Made by a program: the position numbers and the translations under genes
Notes under the pieces: generated by a model
The model's input: only the letters and a program-made list of their open reading frames with translations
Told to the model about the DNA's origin: nothing
The model's database searches: none
Shown here: positions 10,060-22,010 of the stretch, one piece after another
Position numbering within the stretch: the stretch's first letter is position 1
Layout of the letters: every line of letters starts with the position of its first letter
NCBI GenBank assembly: GCA_036346225.1
Contig: JARFIW010000453.1
Coordinates: 4,030,001-4,094,000 of the forward strand
Length of the DNA: 64,000 nt
Origin: Platerodrilus igneus
Taxonomy: Eukaryota > Arthropoda > Insecta > Coleoptera > Lycidae
Direction of reading: 5' to 3'

Positions 10060-10800
10060 TAATGAAGAACCAAGATTAGCGAGGCGATATGTGCATAAGT
10101 TAGAAGTCACGGAAGACAACGGTTTTAATACAAAGGTGTATCCAATTCCGTTTGCTATTAGAAATAGGGTTAAAGCCGAGATTAACAAGATGTTACGAGA
10201 AGGAATAATAGAACCAGCGAAAACTCCATATGTGAACCCGGTAGTTATCGTACCTAAACCCAACAAAAGGGATATTAGAATTTGTTTGGATGCGAGGAAG
10301 TTAAATTTGATTACGAAGCCGCAGTATGAACAACCACAAGGGTTAGATAATTTGTTGTATAAAGTATATGAGATGAAGATTTTCAGTAAATTAGATTTAA
10401 AAAATTCATTTTGGTTAATTCCGTTGCATGAAGACAGTAAGAAGTTTACAGGGTTTAGCATTGAAGGGGAGATTTACATGTTTTCTGTAGTTCCGTTTGG
10501 GTTAAGTAGTTCTTCAGCAGCACTTGTAAGGGCCATGCAGAAGCTGTTTAACGAGTATGAATGTTTCTGTTCGCACTATGTAGATGATTTGTTGATTTTT
10601 TCAAGGAACGAGCAAGAACACCTGGAGCATTTAGAAAAGGTGATCCAGAGGCTGGACGAAGGGGTTTGAAGTTGAACGTGGAGAAATGCGAGTTGTTTAA
10701 GAACAAAGTTACGTATTTAGGGTTTGAAATCAGTGAACATGGGATGAAAATTTGCAATAAAGGTTGGACGAGTTGAAAATATTGCTCAACCAAAGAATGT
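10060..10800 (+). pseudogene. pol: Reverse transcriptase of Gypsy element 2
   Basis: Motifs in order are the TPYVNPVVIVPKPN block, IRICLDARKLN, FSKLDLKNSFWLIPL, VVPFGLSSSS and the catalytic YVDD (HYVDDLLIF) near 10580. The main frame ends at 10669. The next part, GLKLNVEKCELF, lies in a second frame, and VENIAQPKNVRGLRGFL lies in a third from about 10765. The two shifts fall at GGGG (about 10661) and at AAAGG (about 10763). The domain is otherwise complete. Confidence 0.9.
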
Positions 10801-11542
10801 GAGAGGATTGCGAGGATTTTTAAGGGTTCTAAATTATTATAAACGGTTTATACCGCGATATTCCGAGTTGTGTGTGCCATTGGTGAGTTTATTGAAGAAA
10901 AATGAAAGATGGAAATGGACTGCTGATCGAGAGAAGGCGTTCCAGGATTTAAAAAGTGCGTTTTATAACGAGTTGTCATTAAAATATCCCAATTTCAAAG
11001 ACGAATTTATTTTAAGAACGGATGCGTCGAAATATGCGATAGGGGCTGAGTTGGTGCAGATACAGGATGGAGCTGAGGTACTAATTGTATTCATTTCGAG
11101 GGTATTAAAAGACTGCGAAACGAGATATGCGACAGCAGAGAAGGAGATGTTGGCGATAGTATATGCAGTGAAAAAGTTGCGTTTTTATCTACTAGGTAAC
11201 AAATTTTTAATAGAATCCGACAACACGGTGGTAACATTTATGAAGAAAAAGGAGTTTCTAAACAGCAGGTTGTACAGATGGGCGTTAGTATTACAGGAAT
11301 ACGATTTCGAAATCAAGCACAAACCAGGAAGGGAGAATGTGACGGCGGATTTTCTAAGCAGACCGCAGGTGGAAGCGAATAAAGACATGAAGGATCGTTT
11401 AGTAGCTGTGCAGGAGTTCAGGGATGTTGGTCGGTGGACAAATGCCAAGCTTATGGAGACGCAGAGGCATAGTGAGGTGAGCTCGATCCGCGAGAGATTA
11501 ACAAGCGAAAATGTGGAGGAGTACCGGGATTTACCATCGTAG
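10801..11542 (+). pseudogene. pol: RNase H of Gypsy element 2
   Basis: The open frame 10799-11542 carries the connection (RWKWTADREKAFQDLK), the first catalytic Asp in FILRTDASKYAIG, the Glu in YATAEKEMLAIVYAV, and the third Asp in FLIESDNTVV. It ends with the HKPGRENVTADFLSR block that marks the domain end in Gypsy elements. About 60 residues of linker to the integrase follow before a shift near 11540. Confidence 0.9.
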
Positions 11543-12630
11543 GGCAGTTTGTGGTCAAAAGGATAGGTGATGCAGAGCTGGTAGTGGTATCCAGAGAAGC
11601 GGCTGTGGAAATTATAGATGAAATTCATTTAAATTTTGGTCATATAGGCATAAGAAAACATTTTTGGTATTCAGGAGGCGTTTTATGCACGTAACGATAT
11701 CACGGTGGTCAAAGAAAGGATTAATCGGTGTAAAATTTGTATATTAGGGAAAGACAAGAACGTGGTGTTGCAGAAGTACCGATGAGTGTGAACGTGAGCG
11801 GACCGTTGGAATTGGTAGCTATTGATTACTTAAGCAACCTGATTACGAGTGAACAGGGGTATAGGCACATATTAGTAATGGTGGACGTTTTTTCAAAATT
11901 TGTTAAATTATTTCCGGCAAGGCGAAGTAACACGGTGCATGCATTACAGTCGATTAAAGAATTTGGAAGCCAGGTCGGGAGAATGGAAAGGATTTTGGTA
12001 GACAACGCAACTTATTTTAACAACCAAAGATTTAGGAACGGGTTAAATCGAGCGCACATTAAGGTGTCATTTAGCAGTATACGGCATCCGAAAGCAAATC
12101 CATGCGAACGATATATACGGGAGGTAATAAAATATCTACGGTTAGCGACGCAAGAGCACCATAATAGATGGGTTAGATATCTGCCGCAGATAGAAAATTT
12201 CATGAATTGTGTACCGAGTTCAGTTACGAAAACGTGTCCGGTAACATTGATTCGAAGGATTATACCAGCTAGGCCATGGAGGGAAGAAGTTGAAGTACAA
12301 GACATCACAGAGTTGTTGGGTAGTGTTAGACATAGGATCGAAAGGATGCAGCGTAGGGATATCGAGCGAAGATGTAGCAGGATCAAAAAAAGGACGACTT
12401 TTGAAATAGGGGATTTGGTGGTTGTAAAAAGGTTGAGAGTTTCGAACCGCGACAGGAACATTTGCGCGAAGTTGTTATTTCCTTATGAAGGGCCGTACAA
12501 GATCACGCGTATTTTTGCGGAAGGAAATACATTTGAATTAGCTAATATGACAGGGGAATATCGTGGGCGTTTTCATTTGGAAAATCTATACCCATATAAA
12601 GTTGTACAGGAAGAGGGTTTAGTAGAATAG
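11543..12630 (+). pseudogene. pol: Integrase of Gypsy element 2
   Basis: The zinc domain is split over frames: HLNFGHIGIRKH near 11630-11665 and CKIC near 11730. The core reads in one frame from about 11737 to the TAG at 12628-12630. Its catalytic residues appear as Asp in VAIDYLSN, Asp in ILVDNATYF and Glu in NPCERYIRE. The C-terminal SH3-like part carries the FEIGDLVVVKRL and FPYEGPYKI blocks usual for Gypsy integrases. The first methionines in this frame are not meaningful starts, since the enzyme is made as part of Pol. Confidence 0.88.
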
Positions 12631-13436
12631 TTGTTATATAGTTCATGCGACGGAAAGTTTAGTTTTTGTTTTGATTTAGTTTATAGTGTAGGTTAGTATG
12701 TAGCATAGTTAGACAGACATGTTGAGAAAGAAAAATAGGGGTTGAATAATTACAATATGTAGGAATACGAGAGGGGGTTTGATTTTAAATAAAATTAGAA
12801 ATTATGCACACCAGGAAAGAGTAAAACCGACGAAATTTCGAATTTCATTCAAACTCAGTGGGGCCAATGTAGTGTATAAGGGAGATTCCAAGAGTTCTAA
12901 GGGTTGTTTAGTACAAGGTAGTATATGCCAAGCAAAATTATACACATATTTGATCACATAAACTTAAAAATGTATGTTTGCCATATTTTTCAGATACTAA
13001 AATACCATTCAAAATGGTAGTTGAAATTAAGTGCCAAAAGGTAATATTAAAATGACTAAATGACGTAGTAAGATGTACAGTTCTCAAGGGTTTATACCGA
13101 GTTTGAATTTTAAAGGCCATTGAAAGTACATTTGCCGTCCAAAAACCGGATGCGTCTATGGACGTTTACTATCAACCACGCATCCAGGTTCAAGTGTTAT
13201 TTGTTTTGGTTTTGCATTTTAAATAGAATCAACTTTTAGACAATATTTGTAAACTCAAAATTATTAGTTATAACAATGTCAAATATTATTGGTGAACTGT
13301 AAATATTTAGGACAAACACTAGAATTTTATGTAATTAAGGAAAGTGTAAAGGACATGAACTATGGTATGTGCGACACAAACGAAATGTTAGGATGCTATT
13401 GGACGATTTTGTTATGTAATTTAAGATTTAGTAGGC
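12631..13436. other. Non-coding 3' region of Gypsy element 2
   Basis: No gene is supported between the integrase stop and the 3' LTR. No env is present. The last bases before the repeat (GTAGGC) do not form a convincing polypurine tract unless AGGAAAG, which is counted here as LTR, is part of it. Confidence 0.6.
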
Positions 13437-14586
13437 AGGAAAGTTAAAATGGTCGCCTTGGAAAGCAAACAACGGAGATTATTTCGAATTTATTTAGTAT
13501 AAAGACGTGTTTTAATAGTACTGCGCTAATTTGTATAAAGATTTAAAAGTTAATAAATGTGTTTGATTTTGGAAATGGCTTTAATTGGTTAAAGAAAGGT
13601 AAAAGAGTAGCAGCGAGACATTAATAAGTGATAGCGACGTAAAAGAAGTGGAAAGATTTGCAATAGTGCGACGGCGAAGCAACGATAAATGAATTAGATT
13701 TGAAACGATATATGGTAACGGCAGTAGGCATCAGAGTGGAATAAAAAGCAGGACGAATATTGGGGATAGATTTGGATAGAGATTAATAGGTAGCAGGACA
13801 TCGAGTGGTTAACAAAAAAGAACGACGATTGATTTGGATTTATTGATTACGGGCATTGAGTGATTTTGTACAAGACGGCGATTAGATTTGGATTGGATAA
13901 TAAAAGGCGGACGGATTAATTGGGAACACAAGGAGCGGAACTAGGAGAGCGGCAGTTACAAGTAGAAGAATTAGCGCAGGGGAAGTAACACAATAGGTTT
14001 TTTCCAAATTCTAAATTAGGGTTAATAATTTCAGGTATTGGGGAGCAGACAAAATTAAAGGACGACACCTGGAAGCGGTACTAAAATTAAATCAGTAGGA
14101 CATCAGTGTAAAGACGGTGACAAGGATTTTGAGCCAGCAGTTAGAGCGGCCAAGAACGGAGTATAGACCAGGTGAGTGCTGATATACCTTAAAACGTCAA
14201 AAAATAGTCATATAATTTGGTAGTAATTTAATTTGGCACAAAGCGACTTTGATCGTAGTATAATTTTGGCATACAGAAAAGTAGAGTAAAAATTTTGTAC
14301 TAAAACAAAAGAGTGTGCACGTTGGTTGGACTTTGCACATCTACTTATAACAGAACTCACTATAAGTAGTTTGAACACCCTGAGATTTAAGAGCTTAAAT
14401 AGTCGAGGCATTGAAATAAATAATTAATTAAAGAACCAACCAAACGTTGCAAGTCCGGGGCGTGCATTAGGTGTGCACATTGCATAAAAAAAGGCGCGAC
14501 AAAAAAGGGGTAAAATCAAATAGAATTTTATAGAATAAAGAGAGTGATTACATAGTAAAGTAGTAAAGTAAAAAAGAGATTTAATA
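13437..14586 (+). repeat. 3' LTR of Gypsy element 2
   Basis: This is the second copy of the 1.15 kb repeat, collinear with 7261-8415 and missing six bases near 14115. It ends in AGATTTAATA and runs directly into an (AT)n stretch, which hides any target-site duplication. Confidence 0.92.
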
Positions 14587-16480
14587 ATATATATATATTA
14601 AGTATCTATATACTAACTTAGTGTCCACAGACACTAAATAAATGCAAAAAAATTTAATAGTAGACAACAGCAATAAAGGAAAAAAGAATCATCTACTGAC
14701 CGAAATGCATTTCGTAGCAGCTGTAACAAAACGGAAAAAAATATTAGGTATTAATGTCACCCTTAACAATAGTGTAGCTCTAAATTTCTTATAGAAAATT
14801 TTATGGACAATCAACGCTGGTTCTTAATTAATAATTCATACTCAATCAACAATAGGTATAAATTTAGCATATTCCTACGATTTGAGCGAAGTCAGTTCAA
14901 TTTCCACACTGGTACGTCTCTAGTTGTCTCCCTGAGAGAAATCACCAAAACGATGTAGAGGACCAACAGCAAGCCGTACAGCTTGGTATAACGTTCCTGT
15001 TTTTTCAGCTTGTCTAAGCATGGTATTGATGGTTCTGATAATTCACGGTTGGGGAACAACAACGTTTTGTAGTCGACATCTGCTAGAACACATTTTACAT
15101 TAGTAGTAACTTAAGTTACGTATCTTCAACCAAAATGTGTTAAGTCCCACCTCTAGGTATTAGAATTGCCATCTTATTAAAGTAGGTGGCATATTTCTAA
15201 TTTTACACAAACGAAACTAAAACTGTTTCTTAAAAAGGTATTCATGAGATACATCCAGCATACAACCAACTTATGATTTCATTCTCACTAGCGAACTACT
15301 ATCGATAAAGAAAAACCGATTAAAGTCTGATACTGTACAACAACCAGTCGTAGCGTTCTCAAACAATACGTGTCTAAAGTATGCGACAAGAAATATATAC
15401 AATCAACCTCTTAAAATTATAAAGACGAGTAGGACGAGCTGCCTAACCTTTCGCATGAAATTACAGAAAATGTAGCATACCGATAAATAATTTATATTAG
15501 ATAGGGAGTGACCATAAGCGAGCCAGAAATAACTTTGTAGAAAACACGTACATAAATCCATTGTAAAATTTCCGAAAATAGATGTTACTGATAACTGAAT
15601 ACCACATTTAAACGCTGTCCAAAATAAAATAGATTGAAGCATTTTTAAATTACAACTAAATATTTTAATAAAATCCTACAGGGTAATGAATAAGTAATCG
15701 TTTAACTTGAAAAGGCGGTTGAAATTGTTAATGAATACTCAAATGATCGTGTAAAGAGAGTAAGAAATGTAAAATTTCATTACGAAGAATAAAAATATTC
15801 GCGTGCAGAAACTGCAGGTAACAAATTCTCTCCTACCCCTTAGCAAAATTGAACAGTCGGGGTAGGAAGCAGAAGCAACGGATCAAACAGTACAATAACA
15901 AGACACCACAAGAAAATTCGTTTCGGAAAACAAAAGGTAAAACCAAGAGAAAAGAAAAACATTTCATCCGCCTCGAAAGTCCAATATACCAGACCAAGCG
16001 AAAAAGGTAGAGTATTATAGAAAAAGGAAAAGGATATGGTAGAAGTCAACGAGGACAAAGATGGAGTGGTCTAACACTGTAAAAGTCGTCGGAGGACGGA
16101 TAACTCTAGTAAAAAAATACTAAAGTTTTCAAACCTCAAGAAAGAAATTGGTTTCTCGCAAAAAAACAAAAAAATTAAAAAAGAAAGAAGGAAGAAATCC
16201 TACACAAAAAACCTAAACAATAACTGTCAAACCTCAAAGTATGCTAGGGAACGTGAATATTGCTGGATAGAAAAATTGCGGTACTTCAAACTGTGGTAAC
16301 AAAGAATCGTATCAAACGAACAACCTAAAAAAAGAATAGCTAATTAGACTGAAAAATCGACTAAGTCGTAGTTTCCGAAGAAAAGAAGAAAGGTCCAGCA
16401 TATACCACAGGAAGTGGATCGAAAAATTTAAATCAAAATATGTATGCGAGTATGGAGTGTGTGTGTATTGAGAGTGTGGT
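14587..16480. other. Anonymous DNA with a Mio-associated repeat copy
   Basis: No coding gene is recognised. The part 14700-15090 is a diverged copy of 31180-31520. From about 15830 to 16450 the plus strand is strongly purine-rich with many A and GA runs. On the minus strand a 39-residue open stretch (MLRQAEKTGTLYQAVR...) near 14930-15050 looks protein-like but is unidentified. Confidence 0.5.
14700..15090 (-). repeat. Diverged repeat copy 1, paired with 31180-31520
   Basis: Collinear matches to 31180-31520 include CGAAATGCATTTC with GTAGC after it, an AATGTCAC..TTAG..TAGTGT block, a TTTGAG.(G/A)AAGT..TTTCAA(C/T)TTC type block and GTCGACATCTG. Spacing is roughly kept. The partner lies at the end of the Mio-like stretch, so the repeat may be a duplicated part of that locus or an element that carried it. 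Confidence 0.5.
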
Positions 16481-16560
16481 AGATCGCTTCAGTCGCCTTT
16501 TACGACAGACAGGCCGTACTGTGGGGCTATTCTAATCCGAACCCACACGGAATGAGTACG
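16480..16560 (+). repeat. Possible conserved LINE 3'-end segment
   Basis: The segment around TCGCCTTTTACGACA, followed by GTACTGTGGGGCTATTCTA and CCCACACGG, can form a stem between GTGTGG and CCACAC. It recalls a conserved segment near the 3' ends of several insect retroelements. This rests on memory only. Confidence 0.3.
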
Positions 16561-17013
16561 AGGGGAGAAGCGAAAGAAAAGAAAGTAACCGAACAAAGCC
16601 AGAAAATTATTAGAAAAAACCGTAAAATCTAAAAATCAAATCCCAAGATAAAACCGAGTCAGCGTAGAAATTCGCGAGGCAACTAGAAATGGGGTTTATG
16701 ACGTTTGCGTCCCCAGTAAGAAATCGAAGCGAGATCTGGAACATTAGGGTTGTTCGGATGGGTGGATTTGAGGTCCCTAAAGTGCCAAATATCTGGGGAT
16801 GCATCCTCATGTTCAAATTTTCGCCGACCTACATGTTCATATTGCACAATCAAAAGTTCTGGTACAGATCGTGAAGTTTCTTCTGAATTAGAAACATCTA
16901 CTTTATTTTCTACAAAACTTACTTTACGTTTCGAGTAGCTATAGTATGGGAATCATTTTTAGTTTTACTTGCAGAGGATTTTGATGTATCTTTGTGGTTA
17001 ACAGATATTTCGC

Positions 17014-17280
17014 TCATTTTTCCCAAATTGTGTTCGGGTTTTGTTGACCTATTTCAGGTTCGGATTCAACACAGCACATTTCCTCACGTTCAGATTCTAG
17101 CTGACCAACATCTTCAGGTTCTGAATCAACATAGAGTATCTCCTCATGTTCCGATTCTGGTTCTGATCTTACTAGACTTACTCTTTCAGGTTCCGACACT
17201 ATAAGACTTAGTTCAAGTTCTGGGCCAGGCTGTTCAACTTTTCCAGGTTTCGATTCCATCAGGTTTAAAGAATTTTGACA
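17014..17280 (-). pseudogene. Acidic SEPE-repeat segment, end of Gag of Gypsy element 3
   Basis: On the minus strand an 81-codon frame is made of repeats of the type SEPE with E, D and V (SEPERVSLV, SEPESEHEE, SEPEDVGQL, SEREEM, SEPEIGQ), about 12 residues apart. It follows the gag remnant in the same direction. It may be the acidic linker of Gag or a short tandem expansion. No zinc knuckle or protease could be recognised beyond it. Confidence 0.5.
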
Positions 17281-17381
17281 AGTAGAACAGTTGCATCAAG
17301 TAACTCCCCTAATGCCCGCAACCCCAGCACTTGAGGACTGAAACAATTAGCAGAAATATGCCCTATTTGATCGATCACATT

Positions 17382-18600
17382 TCAACATCTAAGGACAGAA
17401 TTCGGAGTATTGTTCGAAGACATATTTGCCGGAGAAGAGTATGTTTTGAAAGTACATGGACGACCAGGATGAGATACAGAAACAAACACAGACCTAGGGA
17501 CAAAAGAAATTTGGATTCGATTAGGGGATGTTAGGCGAATGGTGGCGGGATGGTCAAGGGAGCTGGTAGTATTTTTAAGAGGCGAGGTCTGCTCAAAAGT
17601 GAACTCAGGTTCCACGCAATCACTTCTCCTCATAGGTGGCACATAACTATCGACCCTAAGCTTTTTCTGCTCGAACTTCAGACATTGGTCCCCTAATTCT
17701 TGCATAGAGCGGACGATAGGAATTTGAGTTACATAAAACGGAGTCAGGTTACGATACAATGTCCAATTGAAGATCCTCATGCATAGAACCATACTGATGG
17801 AACATGGAAGTCATACACGGTAAGTAGTCAATGATTCTTTCCGACGGATCCTGCGTCCTACCTAGGATTTCAATCGACAGTCTTCGCTTAAAATCAGGCG
17901 GTTCAAAATTACGTAATAATAAATTAGTTAAGGTCTGTCAATTTGAAAACCGATGACGGTTACCCTGGTACCACAGCTGACTCGAATACTTGGGATTCAG
18001 ACACATTATGGTCTAGCCTGAGCTCTTCAACTTTTTCAAGAAAGTCATATACAATAAGCACGTTAGGATCTCTATTAAATTTCAAATTCCACTTTACGAC
18101 AAGTTGCGAACAGGATTTGCTAAAAGGGATAGGTACCATAGGGTAAGAACTTTCCGACTGAGGGGAGGTTGACATATCGAAAGGGTTGATTTCCGAAGGA
18201 AGTTGCTCTAAATGATCCAGTAAAGTAACAAGTTTTTTAGTAATTCATTGCGTAAAGCCCGTTGTTCAGGCGCTAAATTTACAGGGAAAAGTAAATTAAT
18301 GTGTTTCAATACAAGCATGATTCGTGAGCGAATGGTAGCTACGAGTGAATTAGAGTTTGCAAAATTACTACGTAACTCTTCCAAATTGGTATCAATAATG
18401 TTTAATTCTGTCTCCGGATACATTTCATAGAGTGGACCAGACAAGGGTTTATCAACTAATGCCAATTTGACCAAAGGACGAACCCAAGTTCTTATGTGTT
18501 CGACGGGGTCCGTAGAAGACACAGGTACTCCTTTAATCAATAGTTGAAAAGTAAGCTCATCTTTACGTAAACTATTTATATCCATCTTATGATCCGTCAT
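17382..18600 (-). pseudogene. gag: Gag of Gypsy element 3, broken
   Basis: On the minus strand a start MTDHKMDINSLRKDEL near 18600 leads a 130-codon frame with GVPVSSTD and ELNIIDTNLEELR blocks. It continues in other frames through VVKWNLKFNRDPNVL...FLEKVEEL (18175-17960), FEPPDFKRRLSIEILGRTQDPSE (about 17930-17850) and YVTQIPIVRSM...SYVPPMRR (17792-17600). This order matches the capsid region of a widespread insect Gypsy Gag, also seen at 3-520. No pol follows; only gag and the leader survive. Confidence 0.75.
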
Positions 18601-18896
18601 TATAACTCAAAAGTATGTCGAAGTCAACAGAATAAATTAAAATACACTCGAAGAAAAAAAATTAATTTTCAAAAATATTGGTTAGAGTAACAAAAGATAA
18701 CACTAATAAAATAGTGCGAAAGTGTTTTCAATTAGAACTCGAATTGCCCCGAAAACACAATTCTGGTAAATCGGAGTTAAGGAAAACCCACAGAAACAAT
18801 AAAACGGACACACATTTTTATCAGAACGAAAAAGTGTGTACAAAAAATAATTCGGGGTCAAACGTTAAGTAAAAAGAGAACGGTTTCGAAAATCGG

Positions 18897-18918
18897 AACC
18901 CACGTTAGGTATGCCAAA
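18897..18918 (-). promoter_or_regulatory. Primer binding site-like sequence of Gypsy element 3
   Basis: Read on the minus strand the segment is TTGGCATACCTAACGTGGG, very like the PBS at 8418 (TGGCAAACCCAACGTGGG). It lies about 300 bases before the gag start in the same direction, as expected for a leader. The LTR should begin just above 18918, but its outer end is not defined. Confidence 0.6.
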
Positions 18919-19159
18919 GGTTGCAGCCCCTGTATAGCCATACTAGCTCGAGTTACGGATTGTGCAGTAAACATGAGAATGGAAGTGGTTCTTTTATTAG
19001 ATTTGTAAAAGCGATACAACTAAAAGAGGTAATTTTAAATATGGGATGGAGAGGAGGGCGTCACCACATCTAAGGGATGATACGGAACCCTCAAGTATGC
19101 CTGGATAGTGTTGCCTGTAATAAAAGATAAAACTTCCTTTCTGAACAGGAGCTGTAATA

Positions 19160-19213
<54 letters not shown>

Positions 19214-20909
19214 TGAAGTACAAGACACTATTTGTGCCTCACAATGTCATACAAAAAATAATCGAAGTATAAATGTATTAAAGGGTTTCAAACATTAATA
19301 TGGAGCGTTTTTTCTTATTTCGCAATACTTCCTGTTTTTCAACCTTACTAAAACTTTATTCAAATATATAGGAAGTGAACCACTTTTTTTATACCACTAA
19401 GCTCACATTCTCTGCAATTATTTCTTCCTATACCCTCATTTTCTTATATAAAGTCAATAAAATTTCATAATACCATAATTTGTTTTTAAAAAAATTAGTT
19501 TTTTCTACATTTTATATATAAAAGTACAAGAAGTATATGTCCTCATAAATGTGCAAAGTGTAGTTTCATTTTTTTCTAATCTCATTTAAAATTTAATTTT
19601 AGATGTACACAAAATCCTATCATTCTATGTTAGAAACAAGGTTCGTTATTATCTCATAGCACATCTGGTATGCCATTTACATTCTGGTTACAATAGTTTA
19701 ATCTTCTATAAGTAAAAATAAATTAAGCATGCTATAAATTTTGATATGATATCTTAGTTCAAGAAGTACAAGCAACAAAACGCTTAGTAATATCAATGAA
19801 TAAAGTAAAATTATCTACATATCAGATAACATTATAAGCAGGTGACCACCAAATGCATTTAAATTATTAACCTTTGAAGTGCAAATACTAAAGAAACAAT
19901 AATTCACTTGCATAAAATAAAAGCTTCAACTTACCTAATGTTTTATATTTTAATGAGCATGAACTAATAATCTTTAATTTCAAATTACTTAATAGCGCAA
20001 ATGTTTTATTTCATGTTATGCGATAAATCGCTTATTTGAGTCGCGATAAATCACCCAAAATCTTATACTAGTGGTTTTGCAAAAACAACATTCAATTTTA
20101 TTTATTTATTACTGTGGTACATGAATAACTATGTGCACCATTGCAATTTACATAAAAATATTATCGCACATGTAACGACAAACAACAATTTCCTCTTTAA
20201 TAAAAATTAAAACGTGTGAACAGGATAGTCATCTTGTTAAAACCACGTGTAACCCTTCTAAATTTTTACGAACAAATCTACCTGCTAATCTACATGCTAA
20301 TGTACGTGCGGCAAAAAAATACAATAAGACACGAACATAATAGCATATTTACACCATTGATACGTTTCGCATGAAGCCCAAAAAATTTGCATTCATCACC
20401 TCAATGTCATTAGCATTATCCAACGACAGGATCTCAAAGACATCCTTTCTGTTTAATGAGACTTCTTATAAAAATGGCTTTCCCATTATTAAAAACCAGT
20501 ACTAAATGCGAGCTTCTTTGATTGCACATGCGCGACGCATAGAAATAACATTATCCGGTTACGATTAATAAGAAAACTATATCAACTAGAAAGAATGCAA
20601 CTCTAGCTGCACTTTAATGTGAAATAGGTAATCAAAGTTCAAACGACGACTTTAATACATACCATTCTTGTTTTTATGAAAACAAAATGCCATAAAACAT
20701 TAATCATAGCGGAGATTTAACTAATTTAGCTATATTGTAAATTGTATACTTTGCAAGTTTAACAAATCTGTTATATTCAGTTCAAAATTTAATTGATAAT
20801 TTCAAATTAGCTTTATCATTCGCACATCTTAACGTATTCCACAGTTCGATATCCCCCATATTAATATGTATATAAAATTAAACGCATTTATTATGCCTTA
20901 GTAATAGTA
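18919..20909. other. AT-rich DNA, no gene
   Basis: The first 240 bases may be the 5' LTR of Gypsy element 3 on the minus strand. Beyond the TA microsatellite nothing is recognised; reading frames are short on both strands. Confidence 0.5.
19162..19209. repeat. (TA)n microsatellite
   Basis: About 24 uninterrupted TA units. Confidence 0.98.
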
Positions 20910-21411
20910 TGTTACAATGTATTAATTGAAGGTTATAATATTAAAGGTTAATCACAGTTCATATCAGACATGAGAACGGAAGCAACTACTTTGTATTGCA
21001 GACGCAACCTGATACTTCAGGTGCAGATACAATGAACTGCAATAAAGCAGTCTTAATTAAAACATTATTTAGAACAAGACATTGTATGTTATCAAGAAAT
21101 AGCAGACGGTGAGATCAGCACTTTCCCACAAGATGATGTGAGAGCAGGAAATATATAAATACCCCGAGGAGCCCCCGATGGCCAGTCAGTCTCGAACTTC
21201 ATAACTTTAACATTGTTGGTAGCTCAAGCTGCTCATTGGTAATTATTAAAATATTAACTTTGTTAAATTAAAAGTCACGTAATGAACATAACGTACAAGT
21301 TATTAAACCATTTTGTAATTACTGTATTAAAATAAATTTGATAGAAGTGTTTTTTGGGAAGGAATGTTTTTAAAAGGAAGCTCCCAAAGGCCCAAAACTT
21401 ATCTAGCGCCA
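20910..21411 (+). repeat. Solo LTR-like repeat, copy 1
   Basis: About 500 bp, starting TGTTACAATG and ending near CTATCT/AGCGCCA, and collinear with 38451-38973. Both copies hold a TATA-like box (TATATAAAT at 21151) followed about 26 bases later by GATGGCCAGTCAGTCT, the layout of an LTR promoter and start site. The similarity stops sharply at both ends, and no matching partner with an internal region is seen, so it reads as a solo LTR. An env remnant begins immediately after it. Confidence 0.7.
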
Positions 21412-21413
21412 TT

Positions 21414-21956
21414 TCAAAATTAAATCGAATTTATGAAAAATATCAAATACCGTATTTACAGAATTTTATTAACTACTAGTCTTTATTTTCAACACAAGTA
21501 TCCATTCGAGAAAACTTAATATTATTTAAAATTCACACTTCAATAATATCATCCCAATTCAAATATCTCCAAATATACCCAATTCCTATTGACAACATAA
21601 TTATCAATCCCGAACAACCTTACTTATTAATCAACAACGAATATTGGACAACTGAGGAAAAATGTCTAAAAATTGAAAGTTACTATTATTGCCAACAACA
21701 CAACTTGTATAAAAATCAACCTTGTATGGCAGAACTAGTAAAAACAAGCAATAATGCTTGCCTAGGTACAACAGTACAATTTTATGAATCTACAATACCG
21801 CAAATAAATGCTGGCGATATTTTCGTAACATCTGTAAAACCCATAATTGTGCAATCCCAGTGTAACAACGGAGAACTATTCGAAATAAAAAAAATCAAGC
21901 GTAGTTGCCTTAGGAAGGTGTTCAATGAAAATAAATGGAAAAATGTACTTTCCTGA
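21414..21956 (+). pseudogene. env: Errantivirus-type env remnant, first part
   Basis: Envelope proteins of insect errantiviruses mediate membrane fusion. One frame is open from about 21420 to 21956 apart from a TAG at 21477. It shows the spacing of cysteines and the pattern of hydrophobic strands known from the ectodomain of gypsy/17.6-type Env, with a tyrosine-rich cysteine block near 21681-21692. It has no N-terminal signal, since the left side ends at a solo LTR. The right side is cut by the end of a mariner element at 21963. The match is by recall of the family and was not tested by a search. Confidence 0.6.
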
Positions 21957-22010
21957 GGAAGATACAAGGGGTGCTCGATATGTATCGGGAATAAGTAACA
22001 AAAACAAAAC

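Larger units (their letters stand above)
7261..14586 (+). mobile_element. Gypsy element 2 with 1.15 kb LTRs, Osvaldo-like layout
   Basis: Two direct repeats of 1.15 kb flank a PBS, a gag-like ORF and a full pol (protease, RT, RNase H, integrase), 7.3 kb in total. The long LTRs, the TGGC...CCAACGTGGGGC type PBS and the integrase type recall the Osvaldo group of insect Gypsy elements; that family name is from memory, not from a search. The LTRs differ at only a few positions by eye, which suggests a young insertion, yet pol has at least five frame changes. No target-site duplication is evident. Confidence 0.9.
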
